Shown here: piece after piece, positions 1 to 6,794 of the stretch | Position numbering within the stretch: the stretch's first letter is position 1 | Layout: each line of letters opens with the position of its first letter | DNA from: Gammaproteobacteria bacterium | Lineage (GTDB): Bacteria > Pseudomonadota > Gammaproteobacteria > GCA-001735895 | NCBI GenBank assembly: GCA_027293245.1 | Contig: JAPUFZ010000219.1 | Coordinates: 1 to 7,256 of the forward strand | Reading direction: 5' to 3' | DNA length: 7,256 bases | Notes under the pieces: generated by a model | Seen by the model: only the letters and a program-made list of their open reading frames with translations | The model's database searches: none | What the model was told of the DNA's origin: nothing | Translations under genes and position numbers: made by a program

Positions 1-1400
1 CCGTGCGCATCGAATTGTTTGATGCCGAGGTAGAGAAGATCAGCCTGTTCGATCCGTTGACCGGTGAAATAAACAAAACCGTCAAGCGCACTACTATCTA
101 CCCGAAAACTCACTACGCGACGCCGCGTGAAACCATCCTGGCATCGATCGAACCCATACGCGAAGAACTACAGCAGCGGCTGCAGGAACTCAGACATAAC
201 GATAAATTAATAGAAGTACAACGACTCGAACAACGCGTCAATTACGATTGTGAAATGATGCGCGAGCTGGGCTACTGCAGCGGTATTGAAAACTACTCAC
301 GCTACCTGTCCGGACGTCAGGCTGGAGAACCGCCGCCGACCCTGTTTGATTACCTGCCGGATGACTGTTTATTGTTCATCGATGAAAGCCATGTTTCGGT
401 GCCCCAGATCGGTGGCATGTATCGAGGTGATCGCTCGCGCAAGGAAACGCTGGTGGAATACGGGTTCCGTTTGCCTTCGGCGCTGGATAACCGCCCGCTG
501 CGGTTCGACGAGTTCGAACGCATGTCACCACAGACTATATTTGTCTCAGCCACCCCGGGTGACTATGAGGGTAATCACAGTGGCGCTGTGGTTGAGCAGG
601 TGGTAAGACCTACCGGCCTGGTTGACCCGGAAATTGAAATTCGTTCAGCCTTAACTCAGGTTGATGATGTGCTTTCCGAGATCAACAAAAGAGTAAAGCG
701 CTCTGAGCGGGTGCTGATTACCACGTTGACCAAACGCATGGCTGAGGATTTAACCGACTACCTCGGTGAACATGGTGTAAGGGTTAGATATCTTCATTCT
801 GATATTGATACAGTGGAACGGATGGAGATCATCCGTGACCTCAGGCTTGGGGAATTTGATGTTCTGGTAGGAATTAACCTGTTACGCGAAGGACTTGATA
901 TGCCCGAGGTATCGCTGGTTGCGATTCTCGATGCCGACAAGGAAGGATTTTTACGTTCCGAAAGGTCACTGATCCAGACCATCGGCAGGGCGGCCCGCAA
1001 TATCAACGGCAGGGCTATTCTCTATGCTGACAAGGTAACCGGTTCCATGCAACGCGCGATCGCCGAAACTGACAGGCGTCGTGACAAGCAACTGGAGTAC
1101 AACAAGTTGCACAACATCACTCCCCGGGGGATTAGCAAACAAGTCACGGATGTGATGGATGTGGGTTATTCGAGTCCTTCCAATAATCGTATTCGCCGCT
1201 TAGACAGGGTAGCCGAGGAAATGCGTGAATACGATCGGCTCAGCGCCAAACAGCTGAATAGCAAGCTGGAAAAAATGGAAAATGCGATGTACGAACACGC
1301 GCGCAACCTTGAATTCGAGGAGGCGGCAAAATTACGCGATGATATGCGCCGTTTTAAGGACCACTTTTTCAAGAATCCGGCATACTCCTCAGTTAACTAA
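1..1400 (+). CDS. uvrB: UvrABC system protein B, C-terminal part (5' end outside the window)
   Basis: UvrB is the DNA-damage-verifying helicase-like subunit of cytoplasmic nucleotide excision repair. It is loaded by UvrA and then recruits the nuclease UvrC. The frame is open at the left edge (first full codon at base 3), and 465 residues remain of a protein usually near 670. The GTG at base 3 is therefore internal; about 210 N-terminal residues, including Walker A and the beta-hairpin, are missing. Visible in order (residue 1 = base 3): the [10 protein letters not shown] segment (91-100), the Walker B motif DESH (127-130), SATPG (182-186), helicase motif V in [16 protein letters not shown] (288-303), motif [11 protein letters not shown] (325-333), and a C-terminal UVR coiled-coil domain (about 417-452, [15 protein letters not shown]) that contacts UvrC. 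All helicase motifs in the retained part are intact, and the gene ends in TAA. Its promoter, and any LexA box, lie outside the window. Identity is essentially certain from near-verbatim similarity to E. coli UvrB. Confidence 0.98.
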   Translation, partial: VRIELFDAEVEKISLFDPLTGEINKTVKRTTIYPKTHYATPRETILASIEPIREELQQRLQELRHNDKLIEVQRLEQRVNYDCEMMRELGYCSGIENYSRYLSGRQAGEPPPTLFDYLPDDCLLFIDESHVSVPQIGGMYRGDRSRKETLVEYGFRLPSALDNRPLRFDEFERMSPQTIFVSATPGDYEGNHSGAVVEQVVRPTGLVDPEIEIRSALTQVDDVLSEINKRVKRSERVLITTLTKRMAEDLTDYLGEHGVRVRYLHSDIDTVERMEIIRDLRLGEFDVLVGINLLREGLDMPEVSLVAILDADKEGFLRSERSLIQTIGRAARNINGRAILYADKVTGSMQRAIAETDRRRDKQLEYNKLHNITPRGISKQVTDVMDVGYSSPSNNRIRRLDRVAEEMREYDRLSAKQLNSKLEKMENAMYEHARNLEFEEAAKLRDDMRRFKDHFFKNPAYSSVN

Positions 1401-1427
1401 CTCCGAATCAATTCAATCGAGCTAAGC

Positions 1428-2582
1428 ATGGCAATCCATTTTAGTGAGCAAGAACTTAGACAGCGTCGGGATTTTGCCTGTGAAGAACTTCAAAAACGCG
1501 GTCTCCATGCGTTACTGTGTTTTCGTCAGGAATCCGATTATTACCTCAGCGGTTACGATACATTCGGATATTGCTTCTTTCAGTGCCTGTTGTTGTGTGC
1601 GGATGGCCGCATGGCATTGCTGACTCGGGCCCCTGACCTGCGCCAGGCACAACACACCTCGATAATCGAAGATATTCGTATCTGGAGCGACCAGGCCGGC
1701 AGTAATCCTGCGCGGCAACTGGTTGATATGCTTGACGAATTTGGCTGCAGGGGCAGGCAGCTTGGCATCGAGTATGATGCCTATGGACTGCGCGCATCGA
1801 TATGGCGGCAACTAGAGCGGGAAATTGACGGCTTTTGTGATCTCAGCGACGCCTCGGACCTGGTCACCCGCTTGCGGTTGGTAAAAAGTAAGGCCGAGAT
1901 AGACTATGTAAAAAGGGCCGCCGAACTGGCCGATGACGCGCTCGACGCTGCGATGCCATTGATCCAGCCAGGTGCATGGGAAGGCGATATTCTTGCTGCC
2001 ATGCACGCGGCTATATTTGCCGGTGGCGGGGACTACCCCGGCAACGAATTTATAATCGGCGCGGGTGCCGATGCGCTCTTGTGTCGTTACTTTAGTGGCC
2101 GCAAACATCTGGCCGGGCAGGATCAGCTCACCCTGGAGTGGGCGGGTGCCTACCGCCACTATCACGCAGCAATGATGCGCACCATAATTGTTGGTGAAGC
2201 TGACGCAGAGCATTTACGTATGCACGAGATTGCAGTGGAGGCATTGCTCGGTTGCGAGCAAGCCCTGGGTCCCGGGGTCGCGGTAGGCGAGGTATTCGAT
2301 ACCCACGCCAGGATTGCAGATGCCGGAGGCCTGAAGCAACATCGCCTGAATGCCTGCGGATATTCGCTGGGAACCACTTTTACCCCGACCTGGATGGACT
2401 GGCCCATGCTCTATCACGGTAATGACCTGATAGCCGAACCCAACATGATATTTTTCATGCACATGATTTTTGTTAATTCAGACAGTCAGCACGCGATGAC
2501 GCTCGGGCATACCGTGCGCGTTACCGGGACCGGCTGCGAGCGCTTGAGCCGGTCTCCGCTTGATTTGCTGGTCGTGAATTGA
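1428..2582 (+). CDS. M24 (creatinase/aminopeptidase P fold) family protein lacking the metal ligands
   Basis: This 384-residue protein has the two-domain layout of the M24 'pita-bread' family: a creatinase-type N-terminal domain (about 10-140, with the SGYDTFGY stretch at 41-48) and a C-terminal domain (about 155-375, entered by the typical LRLVKSKAEIDYVKRAAELAD segment). Aligned by eye, the five canonical metal ligands D, D, H, E, E are replaced by W238 (in EWAG), A248 (in HAAMMRT), Y312 (in GYSLG), H345 (in FFMHMIF) and G360 (in LGHTV). The usual catalytic His before Tyr is R220 (LLCRYFSG). Metal-dependent peptidase activity is thus unlikely. Creatinase and the ectoine hydrolase DoeA are M24-fold enzymes that cleave non-peptide C-N bonds, so a small-molecule amidohydrolase role is an inference; the substrate is unknown. 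The protein has 11 cysteines and no signal peptide, so it is probably cytoplasmic. The ATG at 1428 follows a weak GAG ribosome-binding site at 1419-1421. The 27-bp gap to uvrB suggests co-transcription. Confidence 0.9.
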   Translation: MAIHFSEQELRQRRDFACEELQKRGLHALLCFRQESDYYLSGYDTFGYCFFQCLLLCADGRMALLTRAPDLRQAQHTSIIEDIRIWSDQAGSNPARQLVDMLDEFGCRGRQLGIEYDAYGLRASIWRQLEREIDGFCDLSDASDLVTRLRLVKSKAEIDYVKRAAELADDALDAAMPLIQPGAWEGDILAAMHAAIFAGGGDYPGNEFIIGAGADALLCRYFSGRKHLAGQDQLTLEWAGAYRHYHAAMMRTIIVGEADAEHLRMHEIAVEALLGCEQALGPGVAVGEVFDTHARIADAGGLKQHRLNACGYSLGTTFTPTWMDWPMLYHGNDLIAEPNMIFFMHMIFVNSDSQHAMTLGHTVRVTGTGCERLSRSPLDLLVVN

Positions 2583-2685
2583 GTGTTAGGTCTTAGGCCC
2601 CCGGACCGGTACCTTCCATTGACCAGTTTATTGTATGGTCCGGAATCTCCAGATGATGGATACAGGTTAATGCCGACCACCACGA
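2583..2685. other. Convergent intergenic region between the M24 gene and the transglutaminase gene
   Basis: These 103 bp separate two genes that end facing each other. No credible ORF lies here. A short tandem TTAGG pair (TTAGGTCTTAGG, 2586-2597) follows the M24 stop codon. Further in is an inverted repeat that could act on transcripts from both directions, listed separately. No T-run typical of an intrinsic terminator follows the repeat on either strand. Confidence 0.6.
2601..2643. repeat. Inverted repeat with 7-bp perfect arms, possible bidirectional transcription end signal
   Basis: CCGGACC at 2601-2607 is perfectly complementary to GGTCCGG at 2637-2643, with 29 bases between. A competing, tighter hairpin, GACCA (2621-2625) with TGGTC (2636-2640) and a 10-base loop, uses part of the same right arm, so two structures are mutually exclusive. 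The position between convergent stop codons suits a shared transcript end. The long loop and missing U-tract make a classical intrinsic terminator doubtful, and the pairing could be chance. Confidence 0.35.
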
Positions 2686-4704
2686 CTACAACTTTATTGA
2701 ATTCACCAAAGAACGCAGATTATTGAGCGCCAGCGCATTTTGCCGCGCCGATCCGTATTTGAGCAGGTTATATAGGTCGACGATCCTGGCCAGCTGGGAT
2801 TTTTGATTAACTTCACTGGAGTCGATGCGGCGTAAAAATTCTCGACTATCTTCTGATGGTTTTTTATCCAGTCCCTGCTTTTTCAATTTTTTCAAAAGTT
2901 TATTAAAGTAGATTTCGTAGGCCTCGGGTTTTGGCGGCCGTTCACGGTAGTAGCTTGCCAGCCAGTAACTGCCGGTTACCAGTAGCAGCATAAACATCAG
3001 CGCAAACACCATGTCACCCCAGTCTTCAATACCAACATTGAGATCGCGCAGAAAATCGCCTTGCTTGTGTTGGTCGTAGTTTAGTACCCAGTCATTCCAG
3101 TCATGTTGCAATTTGTCCCAGCTATACAACAGCTTGCCAAACAGCGGGTTTCGATTTCGAATACGGAAACTCGAAACCTCATTGGGCAGGGCAACATCCA
3201 GGCCCTGCTCAATTCGGCTCGGCGATACCGCTGCTGTCGGGTCGACGCGAACCCAACCCCGCTGTTTAAACCAGACTTCTGTCCAGGCGTGAGCGTCGGA
3301 CTGTCGTACAATTAGATAATTACCTACCTCGCTATATTCGCCACCCTGATAACCGGCGACTATACGCGAGGGGATACCAGCGGCTCGCATTAACAAGGCG
3401 AAACTACCTGCATAGTTTTCGCAAAAACCGCGTTTACTGTCGAATAAAAATCGGTCGACCTCGTTATCAACGAGTATTGGTGGTCGCAGGGTGTAGACAT
3501 AGCCCTCTTTTCTAAACATGGTTAATACATGCCGCACTATATCTTCGGGATTCTGGTAACGCCGGGAAAGCTCCTGACCCAGCGCGATAGTTCTTTTATT
3601 ATTATTACGTGGGAATCTACTGGTCAGGTCCAGGTAAGTTAGCAATTCGTATTTTCCGATCTGATAACCCAGGCGTGACTTCACCGTGTAGCGTCGCAGG
3701 TCATTAATTTCATTATCGCTGATGAGTTGAAAATCCGCCGTCATGCGGCTGTCCTTGATCAACTGGGCTGGTATATCGAGCGCCAGTAACCAGTGTTCGC
3801 CATTGGGTTCGAGAGTGACGGTGTACTCGACTTCTTCATCATATGTACCGATATTAAATTGGCTAATCCTGTTGCGCTTTGATCGGTACCAGCTATGGCC
3901 ATTGAACATGGACATCACCGGGCCGCGCCAGTACAGCTTATTCTGTGGTGGCACAAGACCGGTAAAATCGACCCGGAAAGCCACCTCATTGCTACGGATT
4001 AAATTACTAATTTTACCCGGCGACATCGTGTTGCTGAGACCGGTGATACCTCCCCTTTGCTCATCGGTTATTCCCCACAGGGGGCCGGGAATACGGGGCA
4101 CCAGAACAAACAAAATCAGCATTAACGGAATCGACATGGCTACCATACGACCGCTTATTTTAAGGCGACTGAGAATTGTCACACGGTCGTCTCTCTGGTT
4201 GATAGTAATCAGCGTGGCAGTAATTACGATCAGCGTGATTAACATCAATGCCGCGGTCAAAATACTCTGTGAAAATAGAAAATGGGTAGCGATAAGGAAA
4301 TAACATAAAAACACCAGGATGAGTAGATCTCGATGGCTGCGGGACTCAAGAAACTTGAACGAGGTCATCACCGTCAACAGGGCCAGGCCGGCATCTCGAC
4401 CAACCACCGTCCAGTACTCGGCAAATACACTCAGGCCGCCAAATACCACCATGGTTGCCAGTAGCCATTTCGGTACTGGTTTCAGGTGGTCCAGGTTTTC
4501 AAGAATTCGCCAGCAAAGAGAGGCGATTACAATGCCACTCACCCATAACGGCAAATTAAAAAAATGGGGTGCAATGGAAAAAAGAAAGCAAAAACAAACT
4601 GCAAAAATTCCCGAGCGACTCGCGACTTCCTTAGGGATATCACGAATAGGGAGATTCTGATTAGGGGCCCCCAGGGTCCTGGGTCGGGGCTTACTGGTTG
4701 GCAT
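2686..4704 (-). CDS. tgpA: TgpA-like membrane transglutaminase (DUF3488 - transglutaminase - C-terminal TM/DUF4129-like tail)
   Basis: With the ATG at 4704 the protein has 672 residues, matching Pseudomonas aeruginosa TgpA (about 668). An in-frame ATG at 4848 would add 48 polar residues lying entirely over the DUF58 gene, so I reject it. Order of parts: about six to seven hydrophobic helices in residues 33-202 (DUF3488 region); a large, probably periplasmic segment (203-563) with the YWRGPVMSMFNGHSW motif (259-273); the transglutaminase core with C428 (in RGFCENYAGSF), H472 (in SDAHAWTEVW) and D488 (in WVRVDPT), a complete Cys-His-Asp triad; one transmembrane helix (about 564-586); and a basic cytoplasmic tail (587-672) resembling DUF4129. 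TgpA is essential in P. aeruginosa and is thought to act on the envelope, but its substrate is not established. The start overlaps the DUF58 stop by 14 bp, indicating translational coupling; an AGGA lies 12-15 bases upstream of the ATG. It is the last gene of the operon and ends in TAG. Confidence 0.93.
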   Translation of the reverse strand: MPTSKPRPRTLGAPNQNLPIRDIPKEVASRSGIFAVCFCFLFSIAPHFFNLPLWVSGIVIASLCWRILENLDHLKPVPKWLLATMVVFGGLSVFAEYWTVVGRDAGLALLTVMTSFKFLESRSHRDLLILVFLCYFLIATHFLFSQSILTAALMLITLIVITATLITINQRDDRVTILSRLKISGRMVAMSIPLMLILFVLVPRIPGPLWGITDEQRGGITGLSNTMSPGKISNLIRSNEVAFRVDFTGLVPPQNKLYWRGPVMSMFNGHSWYRSKRNRISQFNIGTYDEEVEYTVTLEPNGEHWLLALDIPAQLIKDSRMTADFQLISDNEINDLRRYTVKSRLGYQIGKYELLTYLDLTSRFPRNNNKRTIALGQELSRRYQNPEDIVRHVLTMFRKEGYVYTLRPPILVDNEVDRFLFDSKRGFCENYAGSFALLMRAAGIPSRIVAGYQGGEYSEVGNYLIVRQSDAHAWTEVWFKQRGWVRVDPTAAVSPSRIEQGLDVALPNEVSSFRIRNRNPLFGKLLYSWDKLQHDWNDWVLNYDQHKQGDFLRDLNVGIEDWGDMVFALMFMLLLVTGSYWLASYYRERPPKPEAYEIYFNKLLKKLKKQGLDKKPSEDSREFLRRIDSSEVNQKSQLARIVDLYNLLKYGSARQNALALNNLRSLVNSIKL

Positions 4705-5704
4705 CCGGATCAAAATCCTGGTTGAAATCTTGCTGTCTAAAAGTTGCAATTGCGTGCAGGCATTCCTGCCTGTGGGCCGTTCCAGATTGTTGTTCGATCG
4801 TTTGGCCTGGAAGTTTAACGCCGTACTCCAGGTTTTCATTTTCGGCAAGGAATACCAATGCAGTCATATAAGATAGTTTGGTCTCGGTAGACCCATCCGG
4901 AATTCCGGACCAGTCTATCCATATTGTTGGCCTGGCGTGCCCCTGGAAGGTCTTGGTCAGCAAACCCTTGCCCTGGGCGTAAGCTTTCCAGGAGATGTGT
5001 CTTAGGGATTCACCGACCCGATGTTCGCGCAGCCCGGCAAAGTCATCACCTTCAATGGTGCTGGTTGAGGTTTTGCCATCGTGATGCGCCACCATGGTTT
5101 GCTGTAATACTGAATCGAAGACCGGTTTTGGATAAATTAACACGGGCAGGTCAAATTTGAGCCAGCCCCAGGCATGAAATAATCCGGTAGGGTAACGGGT
5201 AAATACATACAGTCCCCTGGGTTTGAACTGACCTCGTCGATGGCTTGGTATTTTCAACCTGGCCTCCGCGCTTGCTTCGGGTTCAAGGGTTAAATACGCC
5301 GGCGGCTGGTTGGCATACTGAACACCGATAGCGTATCGAAACGCATTATTCGCATGGCTGAAACGAAAAACAAACTCGCTGCTTTCACCGTTAAAAACAG
5401 GCCTCGGTGTTTTCAGACTAACGCTCAGGCCGAGCAGGTTTTTATGGGTTTGCCAGAGGCTGATAATTGCCAACGCACTTAACATGAAAACTAATACAAA
5501 AGCCATGCTGTTCTGATAGTTGATAGCGGCCAGAAACAAGAACAACAGCATCACCGCGAAAAGGTAGCCAAACCGGGTTGGCAAGATATACAGGCGCCGG
5601 CTTTCCAGCACTATGCTACCCTGGCTTGGGGGATTGCGAGTAGAAATCCATTGGTCGATTCGCCGGCGAACCGAATTCGGTATTACGGGTGAAATAAGAG
5701 CCAT
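4691..5704 (-). CDS. DUF58 domain membrane protein
   Basis: This 337-residue protein starts with a basic cytoplasmic stretch, then two adjacent transmembrane helices (about 44-61 and 67-84). A beta-rich region follows, and then the DUF58 signature GDDFAGLREHRVGESLRHIS (219-238) with W239-K240. DUF58 proteins are predicted to carry a von Willebrand A-like fold and are typically encoded beside MoxR ATPases, which are thought to act on them; their molecular role is not settled. The MIDAS-like segment here is DWSGI (264-268): the Asp and first Ser of DxSxS are present, but the last Ser is Ile, so metal binding may be weak or absent. The gene starts 13 bp after the moxR stop with no clear Shine-Dalgarno, consistent with coupled translation. 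Its last codons contain the start of the transglutaminase gene. This fused MoxR/DUF58/transglutaminase order is known from gammaproteobacteria, so family assignment is secure while function remains inferred. Confidence 0.92.
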   Translation of the reverse strand: MALISPVIPNSVRRRIDQWISTRNPPSQGSIVLESRRLYILPTRFGYLFAVMLLFLFLAAINYQNSMAFVLVFMLSALAIISLWQTHKNLLGLSVSLKTPRPVFNGESSEFVFRFSHANNAFRYAIGVQYANQPPAYLTLEPEASAEARLKIPSHRRGQFKPRGLYVFTRYPTGLFHAWGWLKFDLPVLIYPKPVFDSVLQQTMVAHHDGKTSTSTIEGDDFAGLREHRVGESLRHISWKAYAQGKGLLTKTFQGHARPTIWIDWSGIPDGSTETKLSYMTALVFLAENENLEYGVKLPGQTIEQQSGTAHRQECLHAIATFRQQDFNQDFDPDANQ

Positions 5705-5717
5705 GGCCGGTGGCAGC

Positions 5718-6680
5718 TCAAGAAATAGGAACGGAATCCAGCAGGGTTTCGATCAGCTCTTCGGTCGACTTGCTGCGTTGATCCGCCGGGGTTAACCTGT
5801 GCCCTGAGACCGATGGAAAAACAGCTTTTACATCTCCGGGTTCAACATGAACCCGCCCATTCATTAAGGCCCAGGCTTTGCTTGCCTGGACGACTGCAAG
5901 CCCGGCTCGTGGCGAAATGCCATAAACAAATAATCCCGGGTCGCGCGTGGCCTGGATCAGGTCCTGGACATAATGAAGCAACGGGGGGGAACAATGGACG
6001 CTGTCGACCTTTTGCTGAATTTCGAGGAAACGGTCTATATCGATAATTGCAGTAATCGCATGCATCCTGTCGCGCGGGTTACCACCTGCAAGCAAGGCGC
6101 GTTCCGCATCCGCATCGGGGTATCCGAGTTTTACTTTCATCATAAACCGGTCAAGCTGCGACTCTGGCAATGGAAAAGTGCCCGACTGGTCCAGCGGGTT
6201 TTGGGTGCCTATAACGAAAAATGGTTCTTTGAGTTTACGGGTAGTGCCTTCGACGGTTATCTGTCTTTCTTCCATTGCTTCGAGCAATGCACTTTGAGTT
6301 TTCGGTGTGGCTCGATTGATTTCGTCAGCCAGCACGAAATGAGCAAATATGGGACCAGGATGAAAATTAAATACCTGATTTTTGGGGTCGAAAATCGAGA
6401 CCCCGAGAATATCGGCCGGCAACAGGTCGCTGGTAAACTGGATACGGCTGAAAGCCAGTCCAAAAACATGCGCGATAGTTTGTGAAAGAGTCGTTTTGCC
6501 AACTCCGGGCAAGTCTTCGATCAGGCAGTGGCCACGCGCCAGCAGGCAACATACCGCCAATCGAATCTGATGGGTTTTGCCGAGTATGATATTTTCAATG
6601 GCTGAAACAGCGCTATCTATCTCAGCCTGAAGTTGGTCGGTTGAGGTGTCGATTTGATCTAACATACTTTGATTCAACAT
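5718..6680 (-). CDS. MoxR-family AAA+ ATPase
   Basis: This is a 320-residue cytoplasmic AAA+ protein of normal MoxR length. It has an intact Walker A (DLPGVGKTT, 56-64), Walker B (FVLADEINRA, 115-124), sensor 1 (GTQNP, 158-162), arginine-finger region (LDRF, 176-179) and sensor 2 (GISPRAG, 254-260), followed by the C-terminal lid helices. MoxR ATPases are regarded as chaperones or metal-insertion factors for VWA-type partners; here the likely client is the DUF58 protein encoded 13 bp downstream, an inference from gene order. It is the first gene of a three-gene operon. The ATG at 6680 has only an AGG placed too close to serve as a normal ribosome-binding site (CAGGT directly before it). A second in-frame ATG at 6665 (residue 6) has none either, so the first five residues are uncertain. 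The core motifs are complete, so the protein should be an active ATPase. Confidence 0.96.
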   Translation of the reverse strand: MLNQSMLDQIDTSTDQLQAEIDSAVSAIENIILGKTHQIRLAVCCLLARGHCLIEDLPGVGKTTLSQTIAHVFGLAFSRIQFTSDLLPADILGVSIFDPKNQVFNFHPGPIFAHFVLADEINRATPKTQSALLEAMEERQITVEGTTRKLKEPFFVIGTQNPLDQSGTFPLPESQLDRFMMKVKLGYPDADAERALLAGGNPRDRMHAITAIIDIDRFLEIQQKVDSVHCSPPLLHYVQDLIQATRDPGLFVYGISPRAGLAVVQASKAWALMNGRVHVEPGDVKAVFPSVSGHRLTPADQRSKSTEELIETLLDSVPIS

Positions 6681-6697
6681 ACCTGGGAAATAAAAGA

Positions 6698-6726
6698 TTT
6701 ATATTAACTACAGAGTGTAGCTGAAT
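6698..6726 (-). promoter_or_regulatory. Candidate promoter of the MoxR-DUF58-transglutaminase operon
   Basis: On the minus strand a TATAAA hexamer (6703-6698) resembles a sigma-70 -10 box and lies 18-23 bases upstream of the moxR ATG. At the expected 16-17 base spacing the -35 region is poor (TTCAGC or ATTCAG, 6726-6720). Such a promoter would give a leader of only about 10 bases, matching the absence of a well-spaced ribosome-binding site. This is a by-eye match in AT-rich DNA, so confidence is low. Confidence 0.3.
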
Positions 6727-6730
6727 TAAT
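6703..6730. repeat. Short dyad CTACA-GAG-TGTAG with outer ATTAA/TTAAT, possible operator
   Basis: CTACA (6708-6712) and TGTAG (6716-6720) are perfect inverted arms around GAG. They are flanked by ATTAA (6703-6707) and TTAAT (6726-6730), also complementary but asymmetrically spaced. The inner dyad sits exactly in the spacer of the candidate moxR promoter, where a bound regulator could influence the operon. No matching regulator is encoded in the window. Arms of 5 bp can occur by chance. Confidence 0.3.
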
Positions 6731-6794
6731 TTAAAACCGTGAGGTAAGGAAATCGCAATTTTATTCGGTTCCACAAGCGCCGGGGAATCTCTGA

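Larger units (their letters stand above)
6681..6794. other. Intergenic spacer between gltA and the MoxR operon
   Basis: These 114 bp follow the gltA stop codon and precede moxR on the same strand. The half next to moxR is AT-rich and carries a candidate promoter and dyad, listed separately. Next to the gltA stop, GATTCC and GGAACC could form an imperfect 6-bp stem (one mismatch, 11-base loop) on the minus-strand transcript. It has no following U-run, so I do not call it a terminator. Read-through from gltA into moxR therefore cannot be excluded. Confidence 0.5.

Noticed and set aside
3..5. GTG at base 3 as the uvrB start
   Set aside because: The protein aligns from about residue 210 of UvrB, so this codon is an internal Val and the 5' part is outside the window.
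1812..2213. A 133-codon open frame on the minus strand
   Set aside because: It is fully inside the M24 gene on the opposite strand, with no domain and no ribosome-binding site.
2486..2683. A 65-codon minus-strand frame spanning the convergent intergenic region
   Set aside because: Much of it is antisense to the 3' end of the M24 gene, its composition is unlike a real protein, and it sits behind the transglutaminase stop with no start signal.
3743..4303. A 186-codon open frame on the plus strand
   Set aside because: It lies wholly antisense to the transmembrane and YWRGP region of the transglutaminase gene, shows no recognisable domain, and looks like a mirror of the real coding frame.
5973..6485. 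A 170-codon open frame on the plus strand
   Set aside because: It is antisense to the moxR core, which has all AAA+ motifs, and its translation resembles no protein family.
6765..6794. Imperfect hairpin behind gltA as an intrinsic terminator
   Set aside because: The stem has only five matching pairs and an 11-base loop, and no U-tract follows on the minus-strand transcript.
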